Both the position numbers and the translations under genes were made by a program. Positions 26,501 through 34,864 of a stretch of 64,000 nt of DNA are shown here, one piece after another. The number at the start of each line of letters is the position of its first letter. Within the stretch, counting starts at the first letter, position 1. The stretch is taken from contig NZ_JADJTF010000001.1 of assembly GCF_016711335.1 (NCBI RefSeq), positions 3,906,001 to 3,970,000 on the forward strand. Reading direction: 5' to 3'. A model generated the notes under the pieces. The model made no database searches. It saw only the letters and a list, made by a program, of their open reading frames with translations, and was not told the DNA's origin. Source of the DNA: Thiofilum sp. Its GTDB lineage: Bacteria; Pseudomonadota; Gammaproteobacteria; Thiotrichales; Thiotrichaceae.

Positions 26501-28419
26501 GCATAATAACGTTCTGCTTTTAATAAGGTTACTGCTGCATTAGCTGATTTAAGGCGCTGCCCTGCTTGATCCCATTTGGCTAGCTCAAAACGTACCTTGG
26601 TATTAGCCTCTAGCGCATTGGCTTTAAACAGAGGTTTAATACCGATTAAAGCATTGGCTGGCCAATAGTTTTGTTGTAGTTGCTGCTCAATTTTATAGCC
26701 ACTTGGCTCAAATAACTGAGCCGTAAACTGAATCTGGAGCGGGGTATTGATTTTAAAGGCGTTCATATCAACCTCCCAAAACCCTCCACCCGATTGATTA
26801 AGCACGAGGTCTGATTCCGCTTGAATAGGGACATGATTTTTATCGCGGGCATCGCCAAAATAGAAGCCGTTAGCTAAGGGTTGGTGTTGTAATTGCATCG
26901 TTTGCAATAATTTAACCTGATACCCACTGGCGAGTTGATGATTAAAGGTCTCACCGTGTAAGGCTAAAATGATTTTTTTAGTAGTACTGCTATCGTGTGT
27001 TGAACTACTTAACTGTAGAGTGAGCCACTCAGGGGTATAGCTTTGAACTACAAAATGAAATTGATTAAGCGCTTGCTGATCGTCCTCGTTTAAACGTACC
27101 TCAACCGACCAAGTGCCATTGGGTGCATCATAAGGCAATTCAAAACTATCGCTAAATAAGCCTAGTTCACTCGCTTGAGCTGTGAGTTTTTGCTCATAAA
27201 TCACTTTTTGATCAGGGCGTTTGAGTTTTAAATAGGCTTCTTGGGTAGATAAGGGTAAACCATCCCTATCTCTGATAGTAAACAATAACTCGACTATATC
27301 TTTAGGGCGAAACAAACGACGGCTGCTATAAAAAAATATATCCACTGCCTGATCGGGTTGACCTAGCGCTATAGTCTTATCTAATTGCAGAGCGGGATCT
27401 CGCAAATCAATAAAGGCTAAATCATTGCCCTGTAAAGCCGTAATTAAAAAAGCGCCCTGCGGTATGGTATTAAAATGAGCACGTCCACTACTATCGGTAG
27501 TTCTCACAATAGCTGTTTGATTAGCCCCATATAATTGGATGGAGAGATCTTGCACAATTTGCCCACTCGACAAGGTATGGGCAAACACCTCAATTTGCTG
27601 AGCATAGCGCCTGACATGCAAGGCTAAATCCGATACCAGAAAATAAGTGACTCGATACGCTTGTTCGCCAAATGTGCCGGGTTGACGCATCACTACAAAA
27701 TATAAACCGGGTGCTTTTAAAGCTGAAATACTCTCTACCGGCAAAATATTTTGTTTAATCGTATTAGGTTGTGCTTGGGTCAAAAAGCGCGTGCTATACA
27801 CACTATGAGTAAATTGGCGAATATTATGTAAATCATAAACATTAAACCCCTCACCTAGTTTTAGCTGCTCCATCACAGTAGGCAAATATTGTGGGGCAAC
27901 GCGCAAGAATTCTAAATCTAGTTCAGGCACATTCAAACTACGAATCGCCAACCCCTCAGTGATACGAGTAGGTAAGATGCTGGCACGAGCACTAAAATCA
28001 AATTGCGTTTCTACGATTTTAGTTTGTAATGCTAGATCGACTGGTAATGCCTGCACTAAATTATTGGAGGCTGCCTTCAGACCCGGACGAATTTGCACTC
28101 GATAAGGAGTATTAGGCGTGATTGCAGTAAAATAAAGTCGTCTAGGGTTACGATCTAGTTGCCAAGTCCCTTTGACTTGAATGCCATTAGAGGTCGTAGT
28201 AATAAAATTAGCATGCTCTTGATACTCATCCAAAGGCTTAGAAAACGTTAGCACTAAAGCCGGTTGATCGGCAATCGTTTGCTCTGTTAAACCGATTACA
28301 ACTAATTCGTTGAGGAGCGTGTGATTAGTGAAGGGTGGCTTAGTGTCAGCGGAGCTAGTGCTTGCCATCAACCCTAAAAGTAAGGCTAATAGCATAGATA
28401 AGAATTTCCCTAGACTCAT
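23569..28419 (-). CDS. Bacterial alpha-2-macroglobulin, thioester-less (YfaS-like)
   Basis: This very large periplasmic protein (about 1616 residues) starts at ATG 28419 with a signal peptide (KFLSMLLALLLGLMASTSSA); a TTG four codons upstream is a poorer start. MG-type domains fill most of it, and the MG-bait-thioester layout of family members can be followed to a C-terminal region with YPYVSLEAMVSKNYPYL. Where thioester-bearing members have CLEQ, this one has SLEA, so the covalent trap is missing, as in E. coli YfaS. The family is thought to trap foreign proteases in the periplasm. There is no lipobox Cys at the cleavage site. No pbpC, the usual partner of YfhM-type members, lies in the window. 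Confidence 0.85.
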   Translation of the reverse strand: MSLGKFLSMLLALLLGLMASTSSADTKPPFTNHTLLNELVVIGLTEQTIADQPALVLTFSKPLDEYQEHANFITTTSNGIQVKGTWQLDRNPRRLYFTAITPNTPYRVQIRPGLKAASNNLVQALPVDLALQTKIVETQFDFSARASILPTRITEGLAIRSLNVPELDLEFLRVAPQYLPTVMEQLKLGEGFNVYDLHNIRQFTHSVYSTRFLTQAQPNTIKQNILPVESISALKAPGLYFVVMRQPGTFGEQAYRVTYFLVSDLALHVRRYAQQIEVFAHTLSSGQIVQDLSIQLYGANQTAIVRTTDSSGRAHFNTIPQGAFLITALQGNDLAFIDLRDPALQLDKTIALGQPDQAVDIFFYSSRRLFRPKDIVELLFTIRDRDGLPLSTQEAYLKLKRPDQKVIYEQKLTAQASELGLFSDSFELPYDAPNGTWSVEVRLNEDDQQALNQFHFVVQSYTPEWLTLQLSSSTHDSSTTKKIILALHGETFNHQLASGYQVKLLQTMQLQHQPLANGFYFGDARDKNHVPIQAESDLVLNQSGGGFWEVDMNAFKINTPLQIQFTAQLFEPSGYKIEQQLQQNYWPANALIGIKPLFKANALEANTKVRFELAKWDQAGQRLKSANAAVTLLKAERYYAWDYSPEEGWKQVASEQLIPLEQQRLDLAEDQSTTVEFKVESGEYWLEVEDPVTQLKTAYRFDVGWRWQGVNAALEPYEVKMSLDKVAYKAGEVAQVTITPPSAGDAILTVEGDQLLWSKQVHIPAQGATFTIPIQRNWQRHDLYISALLLRPADPAQAVTPNRALGIIHLPLDRSERNLALTIEAPNKVLPEQLVSFKVKAHNLKDKSTVVFLAAVNSKVMPNKQEAAWNPATYYFSPKRYGVEHYDSYAKLLTTQQAGSYSSSVSHQIPNLLNSQRAFNQPTIQHLVSSTVHFNEQGEADIKLTMPSESGSFTLTAVALGEEQLGATSQELTLEAPVEMTTQAPSFLAAEDTTQLKVLLVNQTDQSQTVNLRIGTNDFLYLATTSDHEYVLDKGATKTVVLPIKASRRFGQGIIEFALEGKGFTLHRKFNVLVRSAYPRLQRSRLYTISSEDGAVTLDKTIIQNLQTDSLRARLTLSSTPELSVRAGLDDLLTYPYVSLEAMVSKNYPYLFLDPSWANNLGLIPLSLVSRELYIRNAMAQLSSLQLTNGGFAAWSGHMIADPWLSAYVADFLLDAKEQGFVVPDYLLNGVLDYLETQLSLGVVNVATKGVDNPEHLAFAIKAYSAYVLSRMNRVSLGNLRAWYDQDHKKALSGLPLVHLGLALYQRTDGQRSREAFDLALELKRDDTLQLGDYGSAIRDQAWLMALLLKYQHSIPALAERIKELNRQIYVRNYYTTQEQWAFFQLGQQLNATQSLPTWSAQFMLQSRGLSVNQKGAYRLDISARELNAGVAVKAEPNSSVHATLEVQGYPQPPLAEKKDFFQIQRTLYDITGRKKPLASFQVGDLVVVHLQLNANEEVAQALVVDLLPGGWVLDQRLVSAVPEVVSLTLEGRDKPIGQLLETTPLLTEQLAQDRYWAVLPLNKKVPHHVLYLARVASEGEFRQPPSLVTDMSYPERLGIGVGVERFVINSAGSDQ

Positions 28420-28506
28420 GCACTGAACCAACCTGCTTTATTATCAAAGCAATGATTATAAAACAGTTAGAGGAAAACGGAACTAAATTGACTATAAAAA
28501 GAAAGA

Positions 28507-28582
28507 TGGCGTCCCTACGGGGATTCGAACCCCGGTACTCGCCGTGAAAGGGCGATATCCTAGGCCACTAGATGATAGGGAC
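28507..28582 (-). tRNA. tRNA-Glu (TTC), copy 3 of the array
   Basis: A 76-base cloverleaf on the minus strand with acceptor GTCCCTA/TAGGGAC, TpsiC loop GGTTCGAATCC, anticodon TTC in CCCTTTCAC, and encoded CCA. It is identical to the next two copies and is last in transcription order. Confidence 0.97.
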
Positions 28583-28610
28583 ACTGATTGACTGCTTGTA
28601 AACTTTAAAA

Positions 28611-28686
28611 TGGCGTCCCTACGGGGATTCGAACCCCGGTACTCGCCGTGAAAGGGCGATATCCTAGGCCACTAGATGATAGGGAC
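28611..28686 (-). tRNA. tRNA-Glu (TTC), copy 2 of the array
   Basis: Identical to the flanking copies. The repeat unit is exactly 104 bases, and the 28-base spacer is also identical, so the array arose by tandem duplication of gene plus spacer. The anticodon TTC reads GAA and GAG. Confidence 0.97.
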
Positions 28687-28714
28687 ACTGATTGACTGCT
28701 TGTAAACTTTAAAA

Positions 28715-28790
28715 TGGCGTCCCTACGGGGATTCGAACCCCGGTACTCGCCGTGAAAGGGCGATATCCTAGGCCACTAGATGATAGGGAC
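28715..28790 (-). tRNA. tRNA-Glu (TTC), copy 1 of the array
   Basis: First in transcription order and identical to the other two; CCA is encoded. It lies six bases after the small membrane-protein gene, so a common transcript with that gene and the upstream tRNA-Ala is possible. Confidence 0.97.
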
Positions 28791-28796
28791 ACTGAT

Positions 28797-29000
28797 TTAT
28801 TGTTTATTTCCTTCGCGCGGTGCGAACAACACTACTGTAGCTAATCCGGCAAACGTTATTACAAACCCTACTGGAATCACCATAAATAGAAACTGCGCTA
28901 ATTGATCATAGTCCATAAACATTGCACTAAATCCGCCTACTAGGCTTAAAAATGTAATGATTAGACCTAAAATCAATCCAATCTTACCCACCAGAACCAT
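28797..29000 (-). CDS. Small membrane protein of unknown function
   Basis: This 67-residue protein has two hydrophobic helices (about 5-28, VGKIGLILGLIITFLSLVGG, and about 36-60, FLFMVIPVGFVITFAGLATV) and a short basic tail. ACGAGG lies five bases ahead of the ATG and supports translation. It lies between tRNA-Ala and the tRNA-Glu array. I do not recognise the family. Confidence 0.6.
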   Translation of the reverse strand: MVLVGKIGLILGLIITFLSLVGGFSAMFMDYDQLAQFLFMVIPVGFVITFAGLATVVLFAPREGNKQ

Positions 29001-29023
29001 AATAACCTCGTTCGGAGATAAGT

Positions 29024-29099
<76 letters not shown>

Positions 29100-29141
29100 A
29101 CATTAAGGAAGCGCGTATTCTTCCCTAATCACTTATTTCTG

Positions 29142-30557
29142 TCAAGCGCTAGATGAACTATTTTTTACAAACTCAATAAAGTCACTGATGCGCTTCAAAG
29201 TAGTTTCCTGACCTAATAACTTAAGCGTCACCTCTAAAGAAGGAGATGAAGTACCGCCCGTAGTCGCTAAACGTAAAGCAGGTCCTACCTTACCTAGCTT
29301 TACTTGGAGCTGCTCACACCCTTGCACAATAGCTTGATGAATCGAATTTGCATCCCAAGTGGTTAATTGAGCGAGATGTTCAGCCACTACCTGCAAATAG
29401 TGCGGAGTATCCGGTGATACCTGTTTTTTCACACCTGCCTCATCATAGCTAGAGATAGGCTCATAGAAATAACGACTGGCTGCCACTAGCTCTACTAATG
29501 TTTTGGCTCGCTCCCGCTGTGCCTCAATCACTTCAGTAATAGCTGGCCCTTTACTAATATCCAAGCCTTGTTGTTGTAGATGCCATTGCAACTCCTCCGC
29601 AATACGCTCAGCCGGTAACGTTTTAATATAGTGCTGATTTAACCACAGCAATTTATCAGGACTAAAATTAGAGGGCGCACGGTTAATGTCTTCGATTTCA
29701 AAGAATTGAATTAACTCTTCGCGTGAAAATACTTCTTGATCGCCATGTGACCAGCCTAAACGCACTAAATAGTTCAACAGTGCTTCTGGTAAGTAGCCAT
29801 CATCACGATACTGCATGACACCTACCGCACCGTGCCGCTTGGATAAGCGTTGTCCATCATTACCCAAAATCATCGGCACATGCGCAAACTTAGGCAAAGT
29901 CGCACCTAAGGCTCGCATGATATTGATTTGACGTGGGGTATTATTAATATGATCGTCACCCCGAATCACATGGGTCACTTGCATATCAATATCATCTACC
30001 ACCACACACAAGTTATAAGTTGGCACACCATCGGAGCGAGCAATAATCAAGTCGTCTAGTTCAGCATTAGCAATGGTAATTTTGCCCCGAACTAGGTCAT
30101 CAACTTCTACAACTCCATCCAAGGGATTTTTAAAGCGAATCACGGGCTGCACACCTTCTGGTGGTGTCGCCGTCGAATCACGCCAACGACCGTCATAGCG
30201 GGGTTTTTCTTTACGAGCCATTTGTGCTTCACGTAGGGCATCTAGCTCTTCTTTGGAGCAATAGCATTTATACGCATGACCTGAATCGAGTAATTGCTGA
30301 ATGACTTCACGATAACGCTCAAAACGTTGCGTTTGATAAAACGGACCCTCATCATAATCAAGGTCTAACCAATCCATAGCCTCTAAAATGGCATCAATCG
30401 ACGCCTGAGTAGAGCGCTCTAAGTCAGTATCCTCAATGCGTAAAATAAAATCACCGCCCGTTTTACGCGCATACAGCCACGAGAATAACGCAGTACGCGC
30501 ACCGCCGATATGCAATAAACCAGTGGGACTAGGCGCAAAGCGGGTTCTAACTTTCAT
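29142..30557 (-). CDS. gltX: Glutamyl-tRNA synthetase
   Basis: GltX charges tRNA-Glu with glutamate. The ATG at 30557 (MKVRTRFAPSPTGLLHIGG) gives 471 residues, the length of the E. coli enzyme; an in-frame start 11 codons upstream would add an unconserved tail. The class I signature HIGG and the KLSKR-type loop QRLSKRHGAVGV are present, with YKCYCSKEELDALR in the connective part. The tRNA-Glu triple array downstream supplies its substrate. Confidence 0.97.
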   Translation of the reverse strand: MKVRTRFAPSPTGLLHIGGARTALFSWLYARKTGGDFILRIEDTDLERSTQASIDAILEAMDWLDLDYDEGPFYQTQRFERYREVIQQLLDSGHAYKCYCSKEELDALREAQMARKEKPRYDGRWRDSTATPPEGVQPVIRFKNPLDGVVEVDDLVRGKITIANAELDDLIIARSDGVPTYNLCVVVDDIDMQVTHVIRGDDHINNTPRQINIMRALGATLPKFAHVPMILGNDGQRLSKRHGAVGVMQYRDDGYLPEALLNYLVRLGWSHGDQEVFSREELIQFFEIEDINRAPSNFSPDKLLWLNQHYIKTLPAERIAEELQWHLQQQGLDISKGPAITEVIEAQRERAKTLVELVAASRYFYEPISSYDEAGVKKQVSPDTPHYLQVVAEHLAQLTTWDANSIHQAIVQGCEQLQVKLGKVGPALRLATTGGTSSPSLEVTLKLLGQETTLKRISDFIEFVKNSSSSA

Positions 30558-30686
30558 ACCAAGCAATCCTGAATAATAAACACGCGGCACAGATTACCAG
30601 TTAAAACTCATAACGACCAGTTCAGGTACTAGAAAGACTGGATCTTCATCAATCAAAACAAGAGTTATTAATTGATAAAATAAACG

Positions 30687-30870
30687 TTGATTGCCTATAC
30701 ATTCAGCAATAATTCATACCTTAGTGGCTATTCTGTACTCAGTTCTTAGGGCTAAAGGGGTTAAGCACCTAGACGAAAAGGTAGGAAAATATCTACCAAG
30801 TTTAGACAAATTCCAATAAAAATAAGTCAGCTATTTAGAGCCTTCTATCAATAAGATAGAGGGCTTTTTG
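30687..30870 (+). ncRNA. Candidate small RNA with orphan terminator
   Basis: A strong hairpin, AGCCTTCTATC-AATAA-GATAGAGGGCT, followed by TTTTT (30839-30870) points to the plus strand, yet no plus-strand gene ends here. About 150 bases upstream, TTGATT (30687) is spaced 17 bases from TAATTC (30710), a weak promoter. Inside, GGTAG and CTACC can form a further stem (about 30780-30800). This suggests a short transcript of about 145 bases, but the terminator could be a relic. I do not recognise a known RNA family. Confidence 0.3.
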
Positions 30871-30926
30871 CTTTTCGATACGGCTAATTATTAAATGGAG
30901 CAGCCTGGCTATATAAGGTTTTTTCA

Positions 30927-31427
30927 TTATTTAAAAACCCAAAAAACCGCGAATAAATAAGCCGATAATTGCACACAAATCCAAGCCATAATTCCGGCTA
31001 ATACATCATCCAGCATAATCCCCAAGCCACCTTGCACTTTTGCATCAATCAGTTTAATAGGCCAAGGCTTGAGAATGTCAAACGCTCTAAAAAAAATAAA
31101 TCCTACTATAATCCATAACCAACCTGTTGTAGGTGCTGCGATCATAGTGATCCAAAAGCCAACAAACTCATCCCACACAATCCCGCCATAATCGTGCTCG
31201 CCTAAGCGTCTTGCTGACTCACCACAAATCCAAATACCCACCAGCAAAGCTAGTAGCACTACCCCTAAGTAAGTCACTAGCGACCATTGAGCCATCACTA
31301 AATACAAAGGAATAGCGGCTAATGTACCAAACGTTCCGGGGGCTTTGGGCGCAAGCCCACTACCTAAACCAAAGGCTAGAAAATGAATGGGAGAGGTGAA
31401 AACAGTACGCGCAGAAACAGCAGTCAC
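30927..31427 (-). CDS. pgpA: Phosphatidylglycerophosphatase A
   Basis: PgpA dephosphorylates phosphatidylglycerol phosphate in the inner membrane. The 166 residues show the N-terminal GLGSGLAPKAPGTFGTLAAI, the central DYGGIVWDEFVGFWITM with conserved Asp/Glu, and FDILKPWPIKLIDAKVQGG before GIMLDDVLAGI, all family motifs. Four hydrophobic segments are visible. thiL, its usual neighbour, is absent; instead it follows the HD-GYP gene after 36 bases. Confidence 0.93.
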   Translation of the reverse strand: MTAVSARTVFTSPIHFLAFGLGSGLAPKAPGTFGTLAAIPLYLVMAQWSLVTYLGVVLLALLVGIWICGESARRLGEHDYGGIVWDEFVGFWITMIAAPTTGWLWIIVGFIFFRAFDILKPWPIKLIDAKVQGGLGIMLDDVLAGIMAWICVQLSAYLFAVFWVFK

Positions 31428-31463
31428 GAGGCTGACCTTATGGGATTAAAAAAAACAGTGTAC

Positions 31464-32534
31464 TTATTCTGCACGCACAATTAAATCGTCAATTTCCTGC
31501 ACTTGGCAACGAATACGCCGCATCACCGGCAATAACTCCATAAATAAATCCAGCAACTCTGGATCAAAATGCTTACCTTTTTGCTCCAGCATTAAGGCTA
31601 TAGTTTCTTCTTCACTCAGTGCTAATTTATAGACTCGTTCATGCACTAGCGCATCATACACATCCACAATCGTCGTAATCCGCGCCGCTATTGGAATATC
31701 ATGACCTGACAAACCTAAAGGATAGCCCGAACCATCCCAACGCTCATGGTGGCAAAGGGCTATATCCGCCGCCATATCTAGTGAAGAAATACGTGAGTTT
31801 TCCAACATTTTAGCGCCAATTTCAGTATGACGTTTCATAATGCTAAACTCAGCCTCAGTTAGCTTACCGGCTTTAAGCAGAATGCGGTCTGGCACACCAA
31901 TTTTACCTATATCATGCATAGGTGCTGCAATACGAATATCATCAACCTTATCTTGTGACCAATTGAGTGCTTTTGCCATCGTGGCAGCATATAACCCAAT
32001 GCGGCGTACATGCGCCCCCGTTTCTTCATCTCTGAAACTGGTTAGGCTCACAAGTTTTAAGGCAATTTCTTCTTCACGTTGCTTAATTTGCAAAGTACGG
32101 CGTTGGACTTCAGCCTCTAACTCTTCGCGCACTAATAAACCATTACGCATTAACTGGAGGCGTGCGACTTCTTGATAATAATCCTCACCCATACGCTGAA
32201 TAAACAGAATCGGTTTACCCTCAACCCATACAGCACTGGCTTCTAACACTAACTCGCGTTGTAACTCATCAATTTCAATCCAAGGGCCTGAACGTAAGGG
32301 ATTAGTACCCGCATGCTCCCAATGCCGCTCAGCATCCGGCATGAAATAATGCAAATAGGAAAATACTTCCGTTAAGGCATAACCTTGAGACTGTTGAGCT
32401 AACTTCAGCCATAATTGTATCCAAACGGGTGAGTCTGAAACGACTTGAAATAAACCATCCGGCTGGCGCACGAATATTACCATGTCTAAGGCGCGATAAA
32501 GGGCGGGTAACACTTTTGATACGAGCGTAGTCAT
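31464..32534 (-). CDS. HD-GYP domain cyclic-di-GMP phosphodiesterase
   Basis: The 356 residues have an N-terminal region (about 1-135) that looks like a degenerate PAS/sensor fold, a coiled coil (about 135-165, REELEAEVQRRTLQIKQREE), and a C-terminal HD-GYP domain. Its motifs are MHDIGKIGVPDRIL, the His of MKRHTEIGAKML, CHHERWDGSGYPLGLSG and DVYDALVHERVYK. HD-GYP enzymes cut cyclic-di-GMP to pGpG or GMP. The gene starts 14 bases after the Ras-like GTPase gene, so GTPase state and c-di-GMP may be linked in one pathway (inference). Confidence 0.9.
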   Translation of the reverse strand: MTTLVSKVLPALYRALDMVIFVRQPDGLFQVVSDSPVWIQLWLKLAQQSQGYALTEVFSYLHYFMPDAERHWEHAGTNPLRSGPWIEIDELQRELVLEASAVWVEGKPILFIQRMGEDYYQEVARLQLMRNGLLVREELEAEVQRRTLQIKQREEEIALKLVSLTSFRDEETGAHVRRIGLYAATMAKALNWSQDKVDDIRIAAPMHDIGKIGVPDRILLKAGKLTEAEFSIMKRHTEIGAKMLENSRISSLDMAADIALCHHERWDGSGYPLGLSGHDIPIAARITTIVDVYDALVHERVYKLALSEEETIALMLEQKGKHFDPELLDLFMELLPVMRRIRCQVQEIDDLIVRAE

Positions 32535-32548
32535 CTTGGCATACCCTC

Positions 32549-33046
32549 CTACCTGGTAACCATTTGTTCAGCTAAGACCTGAAACATTGCGTTCACCCCC
32601 ATGCCCTCTTTCGCACTCGTTTTAATAAGCGGCAGTTGGAAAGCTGCTAAATGCTTTAAGTGCTTTTCTTCTAATAACCATTGATCTTTGAGGTCGCATT
32701 TATTCAATGCGAATAGAATGGGTATATCGCCTGCCTGTTCTTTAACACGCTCATATAGCATTAAAGCAGTGTCTAAAGTATTGAGTCTGGTAGTATCAAT
32801 GACAATAATGCAGCCTGCTGCCCCCCGAATATAGGTAGGCTTCATGGTGGTATAATCATCCTCACCCGCCACATCCCAAATCATGAGCGTGATGTCTTGG
32901 TCGCCTATCCAGACCTGTTTTTTATCGATTTTGACCCCTACCGTGGTATGGTATTTGTCGCTATATAGGCTACTGACATAGCGCTTAATCAAACTGGTTT
33001 TGCCAACTGCAAATGCCCCCAATAGGCAGATCTTTTTTTGTATCAT
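32549..33046 (-). CDS. Ras/Rab-like small GTPase
   Basis: This 165-residue protein is a single small GTPase domain. G1 is LGAFAVGKTSLIKRYV, G2 is the Thr in YHTTVGVKI, G3 is IWDVAGEDDYTTM, G4 is LNKCDLKD and G5 is KTSAKEGMG. G3 reads DVAGED where Rab proteins have DTAGQE, so the residue aligned with the catalytic Gln is Glu and intrinsic GTPase activity may be altered. There is no C-terminal prenylation Cys. The neighbours, an OmpA-type membrane protein and an HD-GYP protein, suggest an envelope-linked switch. Confidence 0.88.
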   Translation of the reverse strand: MIQKKICLLGAFAVGKTSLIKRYVSSLYSDKYHTTVGVKIDKKQVWIGDQDITLMIWDVAGEDDYTTMKPTYIRGAAGCIIVIDTTRLNTLDTALMLYERVKEQAGDIPILFALNKCDLKDQWLLEEKHLKHLAAFQLPLIKTSAKEGMGVNAMFQVLAEQMVTR

Positions 33047-33072
33047 AGTGATTTGCTCATCTGTTATGAGCC

Positions 33073-34860
33073 TTAGTGCTTTTCTAATGACTGCAAAACA
33101 ACTTTAAAAGTCACACTACGTTGCTCATCGGACGTAATGGCTTCACTACTAATAGCCGCAATGGCTGCTACTAATAATGTTTTAGATACTCCAAATTTTG
33201 ATAATTGATCGATTAGCGCTTGAGCGCGAGCTAAGCCTAGCTGTCGATTAAATACTTCTGTGCCCGTACTATCGGTACTGCCTACTAATGTGACTTGTAC
33301 ACTGAGTTGCTGTTCTAGCGCTAATTGTTCAAGGCGCTTTAGATTATTGGCTAATATTTCAATGAGCGCCATACTCTTTTCTGATAATGCGGCACTCCCG
33401 TGCTCAAATAAAACAGACGTACTGCGAATCGTATTAATTAAATGATTTAAAGGCGCTTTGGAATCTAGGCTAATCAACTGGCTAGTATCTAATTGTTCTA
33501 ACCCTAAGCTATAAATCCATAACTGCTTCAAACGTGCTACCCAAGCCTCCTCTGCATTACCCCTCACATATAAGGTCTGCCCTTGAATCGTCAGCTCTAC
33601 CCCAGCCGGTGGACTTAAAAGCTGCTGTGCACGCTTTAAAGCAATACTAGGCTCCGTAGTGATATAGGGTTGCCATATAAAACTAGGATTAAATTGTTGA
33701 CGGATGTCATCACTCAGCGTTAAAGCGCTAGCGGGGACTAGAGGGTCACGTAAACCTTTTACTTGATAACCCTGTTCGGTTAATTGCGCTCCTAATATGA
33801 CTATTCCGGGTAGTGCATCCCATTGCGCTAGCGTTTGCTCCCATAACTGCTGTTGAGCAAGTTTATGTTGGCGCTCTACATGAGCGTTATAAGCCCAATA
33901 GCCTATACCCGCCAGTACTAACGCCAGCACACCATACGCTAGCCAAGGCTGTTTGGTTTTATCTGTCTTATCTTGGCGTTGCGCTTGTAGACACTGCTGC
34001 AATAAAGGCTGAGTAGGCGCAAAAGGCTCACTATCACCGGAATAATTTTTTAGTAATCCATCATAACGCTGATGAATAGTCTCTACCATTTGAATCAATA
34101 AAGAACGCAATTCTGCCGGAGGCGTACCACGCACGACCGCAGCAATGGCGGCATAAGGTCCTTGCTCAATTAAAACACTTAACTCACCTAAACGTAGTGC
34201 ATTTAACGAACTCTCATCGGTGAAAGAATCCGCCATAAAGTCTTGAATCGCACTGAGCATGCTACTGACCATATCGGGATCTTTAACAATGGCATTTTTA
34301 GAGACGACGTGCTGGAGCAACAAGCTGGTTTCACGATGAATGAGGAACACCTGTTCTACTTGATAGACCAAGGTTTTCATTAAAACGACTTCGGAGTATT
34401 TGCGTCCTGTGCGCCATGCATCAAAACGCCACCGAATCGAGCGTGGTGATAAACTTTGCTCTAAGAGCTGATTAAAGGTTTCTAAAGTTTGCGCCAATGT
34501 TTCATGAATGGACTTACGAATAGCAGGTCCCATGACTGGGTAGAGTGCATTTGCCACTCGCTGTGGATCATTATGGATAAAATTCTCTACTGCTTTATCC
34601 ATACTCGGCGTTAACGCTTGTACTAATGCATTATCGGAACTAGAGGAACGCAATTGAATCGCCTCAGCCAGTACCGATGCGACCCGTGCCGTGTATTGAT
34701 TAACATCTTGAAGCTGATTTTTGAGGGCTAATAACCCAATATAGTCGGAACCCAACAGCAATAATCTTAAGCGCTCTAAATCCTGACTATCTGCGTGCAG
34801 GTTAGTAGGCGCACTTAAGGCGGCTTTAGTGTAAGCTCGTTCCGCACTATCGGTAGTCAC
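33073..34860 (-). CDS. Membrane protein with cytoplasmic helical domain and C-terminal OmpA domain
   Basis: The 595 residues divide into a cytoplasmic helical domain (1-300, LLLLGSDYIGLLALKNQL near the start), one membrane helix (about 308-328, WLAYGVLALVLAGIGYWAY), a periplasmic linker with BON-like repeats (about 345-470), and an OmpA-type peptidoglycan-binding domain (about 470-595, LFEHGSAALSEKS, VTLVGSTDSTG, NRQLGLARAQALIDQL). This topology joins the cytoplasm to the cell wall. Its cytoplasmic domain is a likely docking site for the GTPase coded 26 bases downstream. Similar OmpA-GTPase pairs occur in other bacteria, to my knowledge without a settled function. Confidence 0.78.
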   Translation of the reverse strand: MTTDSAERAYTKAALSAPTNLHADSQDLERLRLLLLGSDYIGLLALKNQLQDVNQYTARVASVLAEAIQLRSSSSDNALVQALTPSMDKAVENFIHNDPQRVANALYPVMGPAIRKSIHETLAQTLETFNQLLEQSLSPRSIRWRFDAWRTGRKYSEVVLMKTLVYQVEQVFLIHRETSLLLQHVVSKNAIVKDPDMVSSMLSAIQDFMADSFTDESSLNALRLGELSVLIEQGPYAAIAAVVRGTPPAELRSLLIQMVETIHQRYDGLLKNYSGDSEPFAPTQPLLQQCLQAQRQDKTDKTKQPWLAYGVLALVLAGIGYWAYNAHVERQHKLAQQQLWEQTLAQWDALPGIVILGAQLTEQGYQVKGLRDPLVPASALTLSDDIRQQFNPSFIWQPYITTEPSIALKRAQQLLSPPAGVELTIQGQTLYVRGNAEEAWVARLKQLWIYSLGLEQLDTSQLISLDSKAPLNHLINTIRSTSVLFEHGSAALSEKSMALIEILANNLKRLEQLALEQQLSVQVTLVGSTDSTGTEVFNRQLGLARAQALIDQLSKFGVSKTLLVAAIAAISSEAITSDEQRSVTFKVVLQSLEKH

Positions 34861-34864
34861 AACC

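Noticed and set aside
23569..28431. Alpha-2-macroglobulin as a lipoprotein starting at 28431
   Set aside because: 28431 is a TTG next to a poor ribosome site, and there is no Cys after the signal peptide; the ATG at 28419 is better.
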